Source: Laccaria trichodermophora (Eukaryota; Basidiomycota; Agaricomycetes; Agaricales; Hydnangiaceae). From it: DNA of 64,000 nucleotides. Shown one piece after another: positions 44,276-54,982 of the stretch. Position numbers and translations under genes: made by a program. The DNA is taken from the NCBI GenBank assembly GCA_018417955.1, contig JACTVC010000014.1, positions 372,001 through 436,000 of the forward strand, read 5' to 3'. Each line of letters begins with the position of its first letter. The first letter of the stretch is position 1. Under the pieces are notes generated by a model. That model saw only the letters and a program-made list of their open reading frames with translations. It was not told the origin of the DNA and searched no databases.

Positions 44276-44329
44276 GAATCTTACTGGAGTCCTGGAGTCC
44301 AGTAGGAATAGGTGGGGGAGTGATAAGTA

Positions 44330-45310
44330 CTGACAAAAACACTAAGCGGAGCGTCGTGAGAATTGGTCTATTGATACCTTGTTAGCTGTCAGAGGGTACA
44401 GACCCCTCAAATAGATTTCAAACACTGGAATCAACCCTGCCATCATGACACCTTTCCTTCCTGGGTACATTTTCTTCCCACCTAGCTTAGTCAGCTCCTC
44501 CTCATCCCACTCCACTCTCCTATGGCTGAGGGCAGTCTGCTCTCTTGTTATAATTTGAAGCCATTATGGAGTTAATTAGCAGTGCCAACATCCTATGGCT
44601 CCAAAATTTCCTCTCTGAAGCTGTTTTTCCTTCCACAAACAATCTTCTCAGCACATAACTCACAGAACCACAGCATTATTCAGCTCAACTTGACTTTATC
44701 TCAGCTTCATTCATTGTGTGTCCTACTTTCTGGCTGATATGATTGAGGATCAACTATAATACACCCATCCATGGACCTGTGTGTCCTCAAAACAACTCAG
44801 ATGAGAGGGAAGTAGGTTTATTCAAGTCAAGTGAATAAATCTAATCAGTTAGCATTATGGTTTATTTGCTTGATTAAATCACAAGCTAGGGTTCCCATTT
44901 CAAACTCTGATAAGAGTCAGATTTATTCATTTATATAAATTTATGTTATGGGAAGTCACCCAGTAAGGAAAAAAAACTGTGTAAAATCAATAAATTTTAG
45001 ATACACCTTGTCTATGCAGAATACATCAGGAAAAGGTGATTTCTCTGATAGATTGCCAGTTTGATCTGTAGCCATATGCACATAATGTAGGCCCTGTACC
45101 TTATCAGGGCACAACATGTAACCACATTGGTCATCATAGCATGCCCTGTTATTTGATAGTGCCGAGAGCTAATTGAAGACATGATATCTTATTGGTTGGA
45201 TGGATAGTTACAGCCCAGATCTATGCTGGCTATCAATGCTATGAATTACCCTGGGTTACTACAGGTTACTACAGTTCAATTAGTGACTAGTAACATTTGA
45301 GGACTGCAAA
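44330..45310. other. No gene recognised
   Basis: AT-rich, CpG-poor sequence with many stops. The GGGAAGTCACCCAG motif at 44,952-44,966 is the inverted partner of a motif near 22,540. Confidence 0.35.
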
Positions 45311-45315
45311 TCTAT

Positions 45316-45700
45316 CTACATCAGTGTAAGAGTTTGAGTGTGAAAGTGCCTTGCACATTGAGTAGTAGACCTGAGTAAATGACCCAGCATTGAACAAAAG
45401 GCCACCCTTTGTTGTTGATTGTCTCCATCACATACACTTGTTATCCATCCATGCAGTAACTCCTCTATACGCCCTGCAGCCAGTCGGCAATCGTTTCTTG
45501 TTGTCGTCAACAGCGTCCTCAAGAGGCATTGCACACTGACTATGCTGTTTGGTGAAAGTTAGTGAATGTTTGTGATTGGTGCATACTTACACGTTGTTTC
45601 AGCAAAAGGCTGCCACATGGCCAGCAGACTACCTTTGAGTGGTGAATCGTGTGGAACACTTGTCAAATGCAGGACGAGGGCAGTGCAAAGTGCTGCTTAG
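45316..45700 (-). pseudogene. Unrecognised two-exon gene fragment
   Basis: A minus-strand segment at about 45,690-45,592 (ALVLHLTSVPHDSPLKGSLL, then AMWQPFAETT) is followed by a GT donor, an acceptor near 45,543, and a second exon reading VQCLLRTLLTTTRNDCRLAA, then GRIEELLHGWITSVCDG and onward to a stop near 45,316. The helical, Leu-rich pattern looks like a real alpha-helical protein. No start is identifiable and no family is recognised. Confidence 0.35.
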
Positions 45701-47556
45701 AGTTCTGTTATAACATGCAGTGGGTGATGCACAGTTGACATATCTTGACCAATTAGCATGTCCTGGCTCTGTTTATTGTCTTTCGACCCATATCCTCTCA
45801 CTTCCTGACAAGCACTAATGGTGCCTATTGTTCTGCTCTTCATCATCACCAGAACACCTGTTGGATTGTATCTGTGCAACACCAAGAACAACACAGTCTT
45901 CTCTTCACAAGTGATGATGATCAAATGCACGTCGCAACTGAGGATCTTGCAACATGCAGAGTAGGTTTCCCAGCTGTTTTGTCTGATTTGGTTGGCTTGG
46001 TGAAGTGTGAATGCTGGGAGTCAGTTGAGGGAGATGAGACTAGGTGTGCCATAGTAGTTGAAGCTGTGAAGGATGAATGTACGATACCCAACTCGATGTA
46101 TGAGTGTACTCACATGATATAGAAGACCATGCATCCGCATAGTCTAGACTATATCCGTCCATTTCCCACACTCCTGTGTCCTCTGAACATGATTATGCCT
46201 TAGATTGCAAGTCGAGTCTTCGTGCATGCATTATCAGTTTGTTGTAGGTAGGTATTGAACATGGTATTGAAATGAAATCTAAGAGCTGTGTGGTTTGCAG
46301 TAGCCTGAGATTCATCAACAATATATTAGCCACTGGTGTAGTGGTAACTATTGATAACTAACAAAAGGAGGTAAAACAATAAGCTCTGGAGTTCAATTCC
46401 TGCTCAATGCAGACATTAGAAAAGTGTATATACTTCAAAATGAAATGGACAGTGCGTAAAAAAGACTATAATTGTTAGACACATCACAACATGCCATATG
46501 GACCTGCAGTTGTTTCCTGATACAGTCCAAAGAGTGAGCCATTTCTGCTTCTACTTTTCTTAAGCTATCAAGAGAGATCACATACATAGAGCTATGTACA
46601 ACTATGGGAATTTCAGTATATCAAACTACATGATATTTGTAGTGATATGTATTTGTCAGCACCACTACCACAAGCTATATTTCAGGGGGCTCTCGATGGA
46701 GCTACCAACACTATCATGTCTACATACCCCAATATTGCCAGTCGACTTTTTCCTGATGTACTATTGTTACCCCCTCCTTCGGTTGGACCTAATGTTTGGT
46801 TGCCACTGCAACTGTGTGCCAATTTCTCTAGTTCCTTGCAAGAACACTCTACCTATGTCTATTTACATGGTCTGTGTTTTTTTTTCTGCAGAGAACGATG
46901 CAGAAGAGAGGTAGGAGATATGGATGATGTCACACTCTGCTAGTCAGAATGTGAATCCTTTATAATTACTATGTTTGTTTAGGAGTTTGAAACTTTTTCA
47001 GTGTTGCACGATTTCTGGCTCACCACTTCCTCAAATCCTTTAAATTTTTTGACCATTCGATCTAGCTTTTTCTCTTCTATGTGAATATCTAATTTCTTTG
47101 GGTGTAGATGTGTTGTGTTCACTGTTGGAGGTGTTTCAATGCTCATGGTTCAAAAATATCAAGAGATTGAAACTGATGTCACACTAGGTCACAATGACTT
47201 TGGCTGACAGATGAAGACAGATCTTTGAATCTCTCTCTAAAATTTTGTAATAGTGAATTTCATGCATAAATACATCTTCCCAGAAATTTTCAAAATCCTA
47301 AGGTAAGTGGAGGGCAAGATAATGTGCAGTTTCAAACTCCTCATGGGTTTCAAACTCCTGAACAAACATAGTACAGGCACACATACATCAGAGCCTGAAT
47401 CTCAAGCCAAAATCCCATCAAGTTTGATGGCATTTCTGTTCAGTTTAATGGGATCATCTGTGACAACCAAATGTTAGGTCCAACCAAAGGAGGGGGTAAT
47501 GATAGGATACCAGAAAAGACAGTGGATGATTTTCTGTAAGGTTCTATTGTGTGGAA
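45701..47556. other. Mostly uninterpretable; weak coding and tRNA-like traces
   Basis: A plus-strand frame at 46,647-46,943 (GALDGATNTIMSTYPNIASR, then LFPDVLLLPPP) has coding-like composition but no recognisable family. At 46,335-46,420 there are sequences resembling tRNA A-box (TGGTGTAGTGGTA) and B-box (GAGTTCAATTCCT) promoters about 60 bp apart, possibly a tRNA-derived SINE remnant. Nothing else is supported. Confidence 0.3.
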
Positions 47557-47558
47557 TA

Positions 47559-47821
47559 CTGTACTATTTCATTCAATTCAGCAGTAACACCTCATGTGGC
47601 CTTCAAAATCACTGAAATGTAATGCTTGTAACAGGCAAATTTTTCCTGTGCTGAAACCATTTTGTGGTAGCAGTCTCAAGATAGCAAGATTTTGCAGCCA
47701 GTGGCACCATACTGCCAAAATTTTGGCCTTGTCACAGCCAAATTTTGCAAGTGCCAAAATCAAAATTTCAGCTGGGTGGTAACATGTCATGGGCCCTGCT
47801 GAATTGAATGAAATAGTACAG
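47559..47821. mobile_element. Short MITE with TA flanks
   Basis: The ends CTGTACTATTTCATTCAA and TTGAATGAAATAGTACAG are perfect inverted repeats for 26 bp (to CAGCAG/CTGCTG), each flanked by TA. The 263-bp interior is also roughly self-complementary around AAATTTTGGC-type motifs. Non-coding. A Tc1/mariner-type origin is likely from the TA target. Confidence 0.75.
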
Positions 47822-48049
47822 TACTATCCCTGACCCTTATATCAGACAGGTGGGGTCATTCAGTCACCTCAAATAACTCACTTCAATCTTCACCAGACAT
47901 CTTCAAATTTCATATACTAGTTCATGGCCATGGACTGGACTCACTTGTGCATTTCTTTAGTTAGAGAATGTTTTTCTAGCTACATGCCAAAATAAGTCAT
48001 GTCACAGCTTGCCATGGTTGCCTCATTGGAGATCAAAAGCCCATCACTG

Positions 48050-48315
48050 TGGAAACCTATCCTCTTATCAGGGATAGGTTACACTGATTCAATGAACACA
48101 CAACAGAACTAAACCACATGTATGATTCTGAGAGATGAGAGGAAAGAGAATAAGGTACAGAGAGGATATCATGTGTGGGGGAAGTGGGGAAGGTAGGAAT
48201 GGGAAGTAAGTGAGAAGAAGGAGACCTATATACCTGAGCTGAAGGAGAAGGTAAATATCAACAAAGCATGACCAAATATGCCCAATATGCCCAAGGTAGT
48301 AATCATAGGATTACA
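48050..48315 (-). repeat. 3' LTR of the Gypsy element
   Basis: 266 bp, matching the right LTR in order and orientation. It carries GATAGGTTTCCA at the 3' end on the minus strand. Small indels separate it from its partner, including an extra CCCAAGG-type block near 48,290. Confidence 0.85.
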
Positions 48316-48489
48316 CTCTCCCTGGCTCTGAAGAAAAGAATATAGAAAAAAAATGAGTCAAGTTAGTAGAATGATAAGTAAATCCAAATGCCAGGTGCAT
48401 CAAAACCCAGTGGGAAAAAGCTACTGGCTGGCAAAGTCAAAGGAAAAATCTACCTAAGTCAAGGAGATGCAACCTGTGACACCAACCAA

Positions 48490-50622
48490 GTATCCAAGGC
48501 TTGACAATCTTGAAATTCGGCCTAGGGAGCCATTTGTTGTGTTCTTGACTGTAACCCTGCCAACACACCAAATATTGCCAGCCTCACCCATGACAGCATG
48601 TGTCTAGAATTTAGTCAATGTAAAATTCTTCTTTGCTGTCACCCGTTATGATCAGAGACAGTTCTTCAAATTTCCATGAAGGGAATTTCTCTGTATCTGA
48701 TTTGATGAAAGGCAATACTTCAGATGTGTGGAAAGTGGGGCAGATGTTTGGTGAATTTAGAAGATCCAAGGTGACTGTGGAATGTTCTTTGTCCACATCA
48801 ATGATCATCCAAGGTCTGTCAAAACATGGCATGAACTTTGCTACGTGTTTCTTGCCTTTTGATTTATATTCCCTGTGTCTGTGGAGTGTCAAAAGCCGAA
48901 CCTGTCCACCTACCATGAAAGGGAAATCCATTGACCAGTGTTTGTTTACTTGCATTGATTGTGATATTTTAGCCCTCAACAAATTGTCTTGAGCATCCAT
49001 TACATCGGTTTCCAGCTAGTGGATTACATGCCAGGCATCTACTTCAGCCACCATCATGGATGTCTTTGTGGGTACCAATGGTGGGATTACTCAGGGACTT
49101 CTGCCCATTTGCAATTGAAACAGTGTATACCCTGTGGATTTATTAACTGTGTTCATCATGTCAAAATGGACTTGTGGTAAGGCATGGGCCCAGCCCTTTT
49201 GATTGTGCTCTATGTGAAAACATAAGGCTTGATTAACTGTCTTATTTGTTCTTTCACTGGCTCTGTCTGTTTCAGGGTGATATGCTGTCGACATTTTCAA
49301 GCTGACACCAGTAAGTTGATGCAGAGCTTTTCAGAATCAAGACATGAGCCAAACAATACTGTTTCAATCTGAGTTGAGCTACCAATTCTGGGCAAATCAA
49401 GACCAAGTGTGTGCCATTGTCTATTAGCACACATGTTTTCACTGGAAAGTCATTGATCAGCCCATGAATTTGACAATTCCATATCAGATGTTTAGCCTGG
49501 ATATCAGGACTTACATCACATTTGGAAATGTCATCCCATTCTTCTGAAGTCTCTGATTCATATTCACCTGGAGAGTCAGGGAGAATGGCGGCGGTTGCAG
49601 AGATTTCCTCATCTGAATCAACTGCTTCAATCATCACAGCGACAGCCTTGGTTGCTTTTGGTTTGTGACAGCCTTGCCCTTTTTTGCCATTAGGGCCTTC
49701 ACAATGGTGAGAGTCTTGTAACCCTTTGCCATAGGGAAACTGTTCAGACAATTCTGAGAGCAATGGTCCACATAAAAGTGGTGGCACTTTGTACAGCCAT
49801 TGTGCTCATTAAGCACAGTCTGTTCAGTGTCAGTTAAGCCTGGCAGATGAGTGGTGGTTGAAGTTGAAGTGGATGCAGTTGAAGAGGATGAAGCGGCATT
49901 ATTACATCAAGATGGTCCTTGAAGCGCATTGCTGTCTGTTCTCATTCTTCATCAAGTGTATGCATGGCAGCAATCCAGGTCATTAAGACCTTGTCTTTGC
50001 ACATGTCACTGTGTTTAACATGCACTTTCAGATTGTTGTTGAGGTGGGCTTGGAGACAGTCATGCAGAGCGGTGTCATCAAAGACAGAGCTGGCACCATG
50101 TAGGAGACAGTTAAGCTTGAGCAACTGTTGGGACCATAACTTGGACCCAGCAAGGGTGGAAGTAAGGATGTCATTGCAGACTTGGTCCTCCCAATCCTGT
50201 GGTAGATAGTTGTTCCATAACTCTTTCATGAAGTTGACAAAGGACAGTGCAACAATGCAGTCACATTGGGCACCAATCCAGTCTTGAATCTGTAAATCCT
50301 TGATTCCAGGCATGATGAGCACAACTTCCTTTTCTGCTGGCACCGATTTAGCAATAAAAAAATCCTGCACAGCATTCTCAAAATCCATCATCACTGCAGG
50401 ACTGATATCACCCTCAGTGAGCACAGGGGCTTTGGCACTGGTCAGTTCTATGGTGGCAACTGCTGCCATGGCTATTGTTGAGATGGAAATGTGTTTTTGG
50501 GGAATATATGCACTGGAATCTGAGTTGGATGAACTCAAAGAGAGTGTGAATAACAGAGGGGATGATGGTGGAGGTGGTTGAGACACTTGACAGTTATTCC
50601 TGACACAGGAATTTGGTACCAA
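48490..50622 (-). pseudogene. Gag-protease-integrase-chromodomain remnant, RT/RNase H deleted
   Basis: On the minus strand, gag runs from about 50,470 (MAAVATIELTSAKAPVLTEG) through PGIKDLQIQDWIGAQCDC to LDEE at 49,942, then TGA. A zinc knuckle (CTKCHHFYVDHCSQNC, about 49,795) is followed by a protease-like CVLIDNGTHLVLI (about 49,420, usual DSG now DNG). The sequence then jumps near 49,290 straight to the integrase core (STAYHPETDRASERTNKTVN, about 49,290), the integrase C-terminus (VRLLTLHRHREY...STVTLDLLNS, 48,900-48,680), and a chromodomain remnant QYLVCWQGYSQEHNKWLP (about 48,570-48,520). The chromodomain would have guided insertion into heterochromatin. The loss of RT and RNase H and the many Arg-derived substitutions make it dead. 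Confidence 0.75.
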
Positions 50623-50958
50623 GCCATCGAGAATGAGCAGTTGCTGTGAAACAGTGGTGGTGCAAGGAAAGCAAGGGGGTTCCAGTTTATTGGCAAGCGG
50701 TGTATCAGAAGCAGAGTATATGCACCCAAAACTCAGGCTATGAGCAGTAACAGACAGGAGTGGTACAGGTGAGGCCCTCCACTATTCAGATGCAGTGCGT
50801 CAGGGACAATGCATGCAACAGCAAAACATTATGGACATACATCACACAGTGTCTATATGTGTCAATTGATGTGCTTTGACACAAGCAACTCCAAATGGCA
50901 ATATCTGTGTGTCGTATAATAATTAGAATCAATAGTGGCAGTGGTAGTTCAAAAAAAG

Positions 50959-51215
50959 TGGAAACCTATCCCCTTATCAGGGATAGGTTACACTGACTCA
51001 ACAAACACACAACAGAACTAAACTGCATGTATGATTCTGAGAGACGACAGGAAAGAGAATAAGGTACAGAGAGGATATTGTGTGTGGGGGAAGTGGGGAA
51101 GGTAGGAATGGGAAGTAAGTGAGAAGAAGAAGACCTATATATCTGAGCCAAAGGTGAAGGTAAATATCAACAAAGTGTGACCAAATATGCCCAATAGTAA
51201 TCATAGGATTATACA
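50959..51215 (-). repeat. 5' LTR of the Gypsy element
   Basis: 257 bp, upstream of gag on the minus strand. It begins TGTATAATCC, where the other LTR has TGTAATCC. Confidence 0.85.
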
Positions 51216-52318
51216 CTGTTGGACCATAATGTTGTTGATCAGAACTTAAATTCTTATGATTTGACAATTCTGACCTACAAGGTTCAGTGTGATGCTTTGT
51301 GACTGACTGAATGACCCCACCCATCTGATGTAAGGGTCAGGGATAGTATCGAGATCTGATTGAAGATGCCAATGTGCTGATGTAAATTTTAAATCAAATA
51401 TATTCAAAACATCATCTTTCACCTCATAATAGACTTTAGTCTGTTGATAGGGTATGTACCCCATGAATAGATTATTTTGCCTCAATTCAACATGAATAGA
51501 TTGTTTGAATGGCCCTCAAACCAAACAAACACACCCTTTTTGGTCCTCATTCCTCACTGCCTGGAACACCAACCTGCCTGGAGTGCAATTTCCTGCCCCT
51601 CTAGTATCCTGGCCACTGATGTTGCACATCATCAATATTTCCACTTCTACATCTGGTGCCTCTTAACAACTGTAGTCAATGTCATCATACAAGGACTTCA
51701 GCAAGCAATTAGGGTGGTAATTGAGGTATGCGGACTCCTTTTTGTGCACATATTTCAACAAGTCTTGTTCATCTAGCTCCTTGTAGCATTGATATCAGAA
51801 ATAGCTGTCTGAAGAAGGACCAGAGACTGATGTCAAAGGGTATAAAAGGTGAGAAGTATTCTGCTAACAGCATCTCCAACACTTACCTTTTCATTCCATC
51901 AAGGGATTGTCAACTGACTGCAATGAATCCTCCTATGTCTAACTCCCTTACTCCAACCATATTCCCATTTGTCATGACAAAGTTGGAAATCTGTTTATTC
52001 AAGATTTGAATGGTGACTGGGTCTCTTACCTTGGCCATTTTTCCATACATCATTTGTCCTCAAGTTCAGACATAAACACAATTGTTGACATCTTTCTTTT
52101 AGCAATCATTCAGCATGGTTCCAAGCCAGAATCTCTCAAACAATGTTGTGGCTACAGCTGATGTACATTGTTGTATTCTTACATATTTCCTTCCTTGACT
52201 TTCAATCACAGACACCCCATGACAATATGCATGATGGGCTGAACTCTCCCATGTCCCATGCCTTTGCAGTATGTCCCATCACATAAGTTTCATCAAGTAG
52301 TGAAGTCCCTAATGTCTG
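51216..52318. other. No intact gene; one repeated coding fragment
   Basis: A minus-strand frame at 51,485-51,246 contains DTIPDPYIRWVGSFS, which recurs on the plus strand at about 47,826-47,875 (TIPDPYIRQVGSFS). The two copies are inverted and lie just outside the Gypsy element. The rest is CpG-poor with no recognisable gene. Confidence 0.4.
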
Positions 52319-53579
52319 TTGCAGCCAGCAACATCCAGACATAACCCCACAGCATCAATGTCTCAGCTTATGATTGATCTGGCCCTCTTTCCTTTGCTGG
52401 ATGATGATGATAATGACCTTTGTGATGGTGTCACCATCACAAAGGTATGTGGGTATGTCTCTGCCAAGAAAGTTGCTGGGTCTCATGAAAAGTCAAAAGG
52501 GAAGCAGCATGCCATGCTGGCAGATGATGGTCATCACTTGAAGGGCAAGCCTTCATCATGCAAGACTTGGATGACTGAAGGGGAGGAGAATGCAAAGTGA
52601 GGTCATCCTCATGGAGTGGGAAATTATTCTGTGGATAACATTTTGGCTCTCCTTGACAAGGTGGAGGCTGAGCTTCCCTTGGGACAGCATGGGTGGCAAG
52701 CCATTCACAAAAGCTATACATGCTGGGCTTGCACCAATGGACACTCTGAGCATACCATCAAATTGATTGAAACCAAGTCCAAGCAGGTAAGATCTCACTT
52801 CAAACATATCTTTTCATACTTTAACTGCTTCATTTAGCTTGTTAAGACTACAAAGCCTACTGGCAATGCATACTGTCTCCCAATGTCAAACCAGCACACT
52901 ACATCAATAGCCTTATCAGTGAGTGTGCCTGCACATGGGACCTTGCAGATTCTGATTTTGATGGTGCAGCCAATAACAGTAGCTCATCAGACAATGAGGT
53001 TGAAGTCCTCAACAACCCCAGGAAGGCCCTGTCCAAGACCACAGATGTCGAGAAAGCCAAGCCTGTGGATTCTGAAAAGGCTGCCTGCAGCACTGTCATC
53101 CACCACCCAGATCCCACCCTGCAGCACTGCCCATGCAACAATGGCATTGAGCTGATCTCCAAGTCACAGATGCCTTCAACCCTAGCACTCAACAAGCTCA
53201 TGATGCTGAACATGCAAACTGCTCCCTCCAAAATGCTCAATTTCTTTCCCTCTCCCAGCAACTTTGTGATGCCACTGCCACCATTGAGTCTCTTTGCAAT
53301 CAGAACTCCATGCTTCAGCTATGCATTCATGAAATTGACTGAGCACAGGATTGAGCTAAGCTCAAGCTGGAGATGCTTGAGATGACCACTCACCATCCCC
53401 CTCCCATCCACCATTCTTGGGCATGCCAGAGTGCTTCCACTAAATGGGATATCCAGCATGTCAATGGCAAGGTTTGTTGTGAGGAAAAGTTTCTGGAAGG
53501 TGGCTTTCACACTTACTGGGTGGCTGATCCTTCCTCAAGTGATGAGAAGAAGAACCTTGCACCACTAGACAATGACTAA
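52319..53579 (+). pseudogene. SANT-like (DUF6818-type) DNA-binding protein with coiled coil, decayed
   Basis: The exon starting near 52,358 (MSQLMIDLALFPLLDDDDND) has a basic region ending in TGA near 52,598. The core NYSVDNILALLDKVEAELPL...W-AIHKSYT continues across an intron (about 52,786-52,838) to KPTGNAYCLPN, matching the SANT-like pattern of the DUF6818 type. A frameshift near 52,885, a Ser/Asn/acidic spacer and a coiled coil (STQQAHDAEHANCSLQNAQF and onward) follow, then two more TGA codons at about 53,339 and 53,351. The last segment, ending in LAPLDND, stops at 53,579. Many expected Arg positions are Cys, His or stop. Such genes are common as repeated, transposon-associated copies, but the function is unknown. 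Confidence 0.55.
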
Positions 53580-53601
53580 AGAATTGAATTTGAGAATTTT
53601 A

Positions 53602-54626
53602 GAGTATGTTTGGCTGAAAAATCTGCCCAGGTTTTCAGAAAACCTAGTTACTGAATACTAGCATGGTGCCTTGCTGTGCTTGCCCCCTTGCAGCTTTTGA
53701 TTAGTAATAAGAAAGTTGAAATGTGATGACAAAGTGATGGCAAAGCTTCACATAGCTAAGCCACATTCCACAGAAGTGTTCTGTGGCATGGCATAAAATG
53801 CCCAAGATCTTGCTCTTTTCTCCTTGTGCTGCTCAGGAATTACTTGAACCTCAGGCCTCAATACCTTGCTTCTTTCAATTATTGTGAAAGAAAAAATTGA
53901 TTTTTGAAATTATGTGAGGATGGGTCACATGAACAACCACATGGACGAAAGGAAGGTATAAACACCATGACAACAACTCACAGCTTTACCATCATTGAAT
54001 GTTGAGTGCATGGCTTCACAAAAAGAAAGCATGACAGACATCAGCATGTGTGAGATCTGTCTTTGTGATGTTTATCAATAACCTAGGCTCCCAATTGCAG
54101 CGTGACAGCTCTGGAAACATGTCAACACAGAGGCCTCAACAGAAGAAAACACAGAACTAAATTTATTATGAAAGAAACCCTGTGCAAAAGTAATTGAGTC
54201 ATCACAGTCACTGTGATGATCAGGTAAACAGGTGGAGTACCCCCAACAAACGCTGGCTTCGCTGAGGCAGAAGAAAAAGCAAATGATTTTGCAAAAAAGT
54301 GGTGTGGCATCCTGGACAACAACTGAGATCTGGAGACAATGACAACTTTGTCAAAAATGTGTTTGAGGGCAGACTGGATTCAGTTGATGAGTACCATGGG
54401 AAACACTCCAAAACCTAGCCAAAATACTTGTATTGATAGCAACTTTTGATGGTTCCCCTTTCAAGCTGTTTTACCTAGGAAAATATTCAAACTTCACATG
54501 GTTGCTCCTCATGTGAGGTCAAAAGCTTCTGACAGCTACCATCTCAAACATGCTGCTCACTGGCAAGCACAATTGAGTAACTAGGTTTTCAAAAAACTTG
54601 GGCAGCTTTTTCAGCCAATTAGACTC
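53602..54626. mobile_element. Non-autonomous Harbinger-type element
   Basis: The ends start GAGTATGTTTGGCTGAAA and (inverted) GAGTCTAATTGGCTGAAA, and both continue with CTGCCCA-GTTTT and AAAACCTAGTTACT. These match the TIR of the autonomous copy at 10,763-14,219 (GAGTCTGTTCAGCTGCC, CTGCCCAAGTTTTT, AAAACCTAGTTACC). Flanks TTA and TGA are similar to, but not identical with, a 3-bp duplication. No gene lies inside. Confidence 0.75.
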
Positions 54627-54789
54627 TGATAGTTAGAATTTCTGACCTGAAGTTTTTATACAATATCTTTGACACAAAATAATATAAAGAAAAAATCACA
54701 ATAATTTACAACATTTCAGACATTGTTACTGTAAAACTATTTGAAAGCTTTCTACAATCTCTTTACAATTTTTTTCTTCAAGTTAATGT

Positions 54790-54982
54790 GGCTTGCATCC
54801 AGTATGAAGTGCATTTCCATGCTTTCCTCCTCCTGCATTCACATATGCACCATTCTCTGGTAAAAGCTGTACAATTACCTCATAACCCCAGGATGATGCT
54901 GCCTGAAGTGCAGTTCCATAGTATCCTCCTTGTGCATTCACATCTGCTTCAAAAGCTTTGCCACTGCCTCATAACCCCAAGC
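54790..54982 (-). pseudogene. Degenerate last ankyrin repeats downstream of NLR copy 2 stop
   Basis: Beyond the stop of NLR copy 2 the sequence still resembles ankyrin units (AWGYEAVAKLL, then a shifted MHKEDTMELHFRQHHPG frame of the same repeat). A deletion after AKLL and the upstream TAG show that the array once ran at least two units further. Confidence 0.7.

Larger units (their letters stand above)
42346..44322. mobile_element. TIR element with internal minisatellite and expanded TIR repeats
   Basis: Both ends begin CACTCCCCCACCTATTCC and continue with TACTGGACTCC. The flanks TTA and ATA are only partly alike, so the target duplication is uncertain but compatible with a TWA-type target. 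Interior order: TACTGGAATCC variants, a short AT-rich part, CCACCACC sequence (42,850-42,970), GTGACGTGGCACC (about 43,118), the CCCACAAACGAC minisatellite (43,190-43,560), a CCCTCC tract (43,600-43,800), and a 19-bp tandem array next to the right end. It carries no transposase. The internal plan is shared with 14,698-16,078. Confidence 0.75.
48050..51215 (-). mobile_element. Ty3/Gypsy chromovirus, internally deleted, with both LTRs
   Basis: Two direct LTRs (48,050-48,315 and 50,959-51,215, about 90% alike by eye) flank a minus-strand gag-pol remnant. On the minus strand each LTR starts TGTA and ends TTTCCA. A purine run CCAGGGAGAG precedes the 3' LTR. CACTG occurs directly outside one LTR and at the other boundary (overlapping its terminal CA), a possible but ambiguous target duplication. 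RT and RNase H are missing. Confidence 0.8.

Noticed and set aside
44002..44385. Repeated SYWSPGILLESWNPTGVLE frames
   Set aside because: They come from the 19-bp tandem array; all three frames encode the same repeated peptide.
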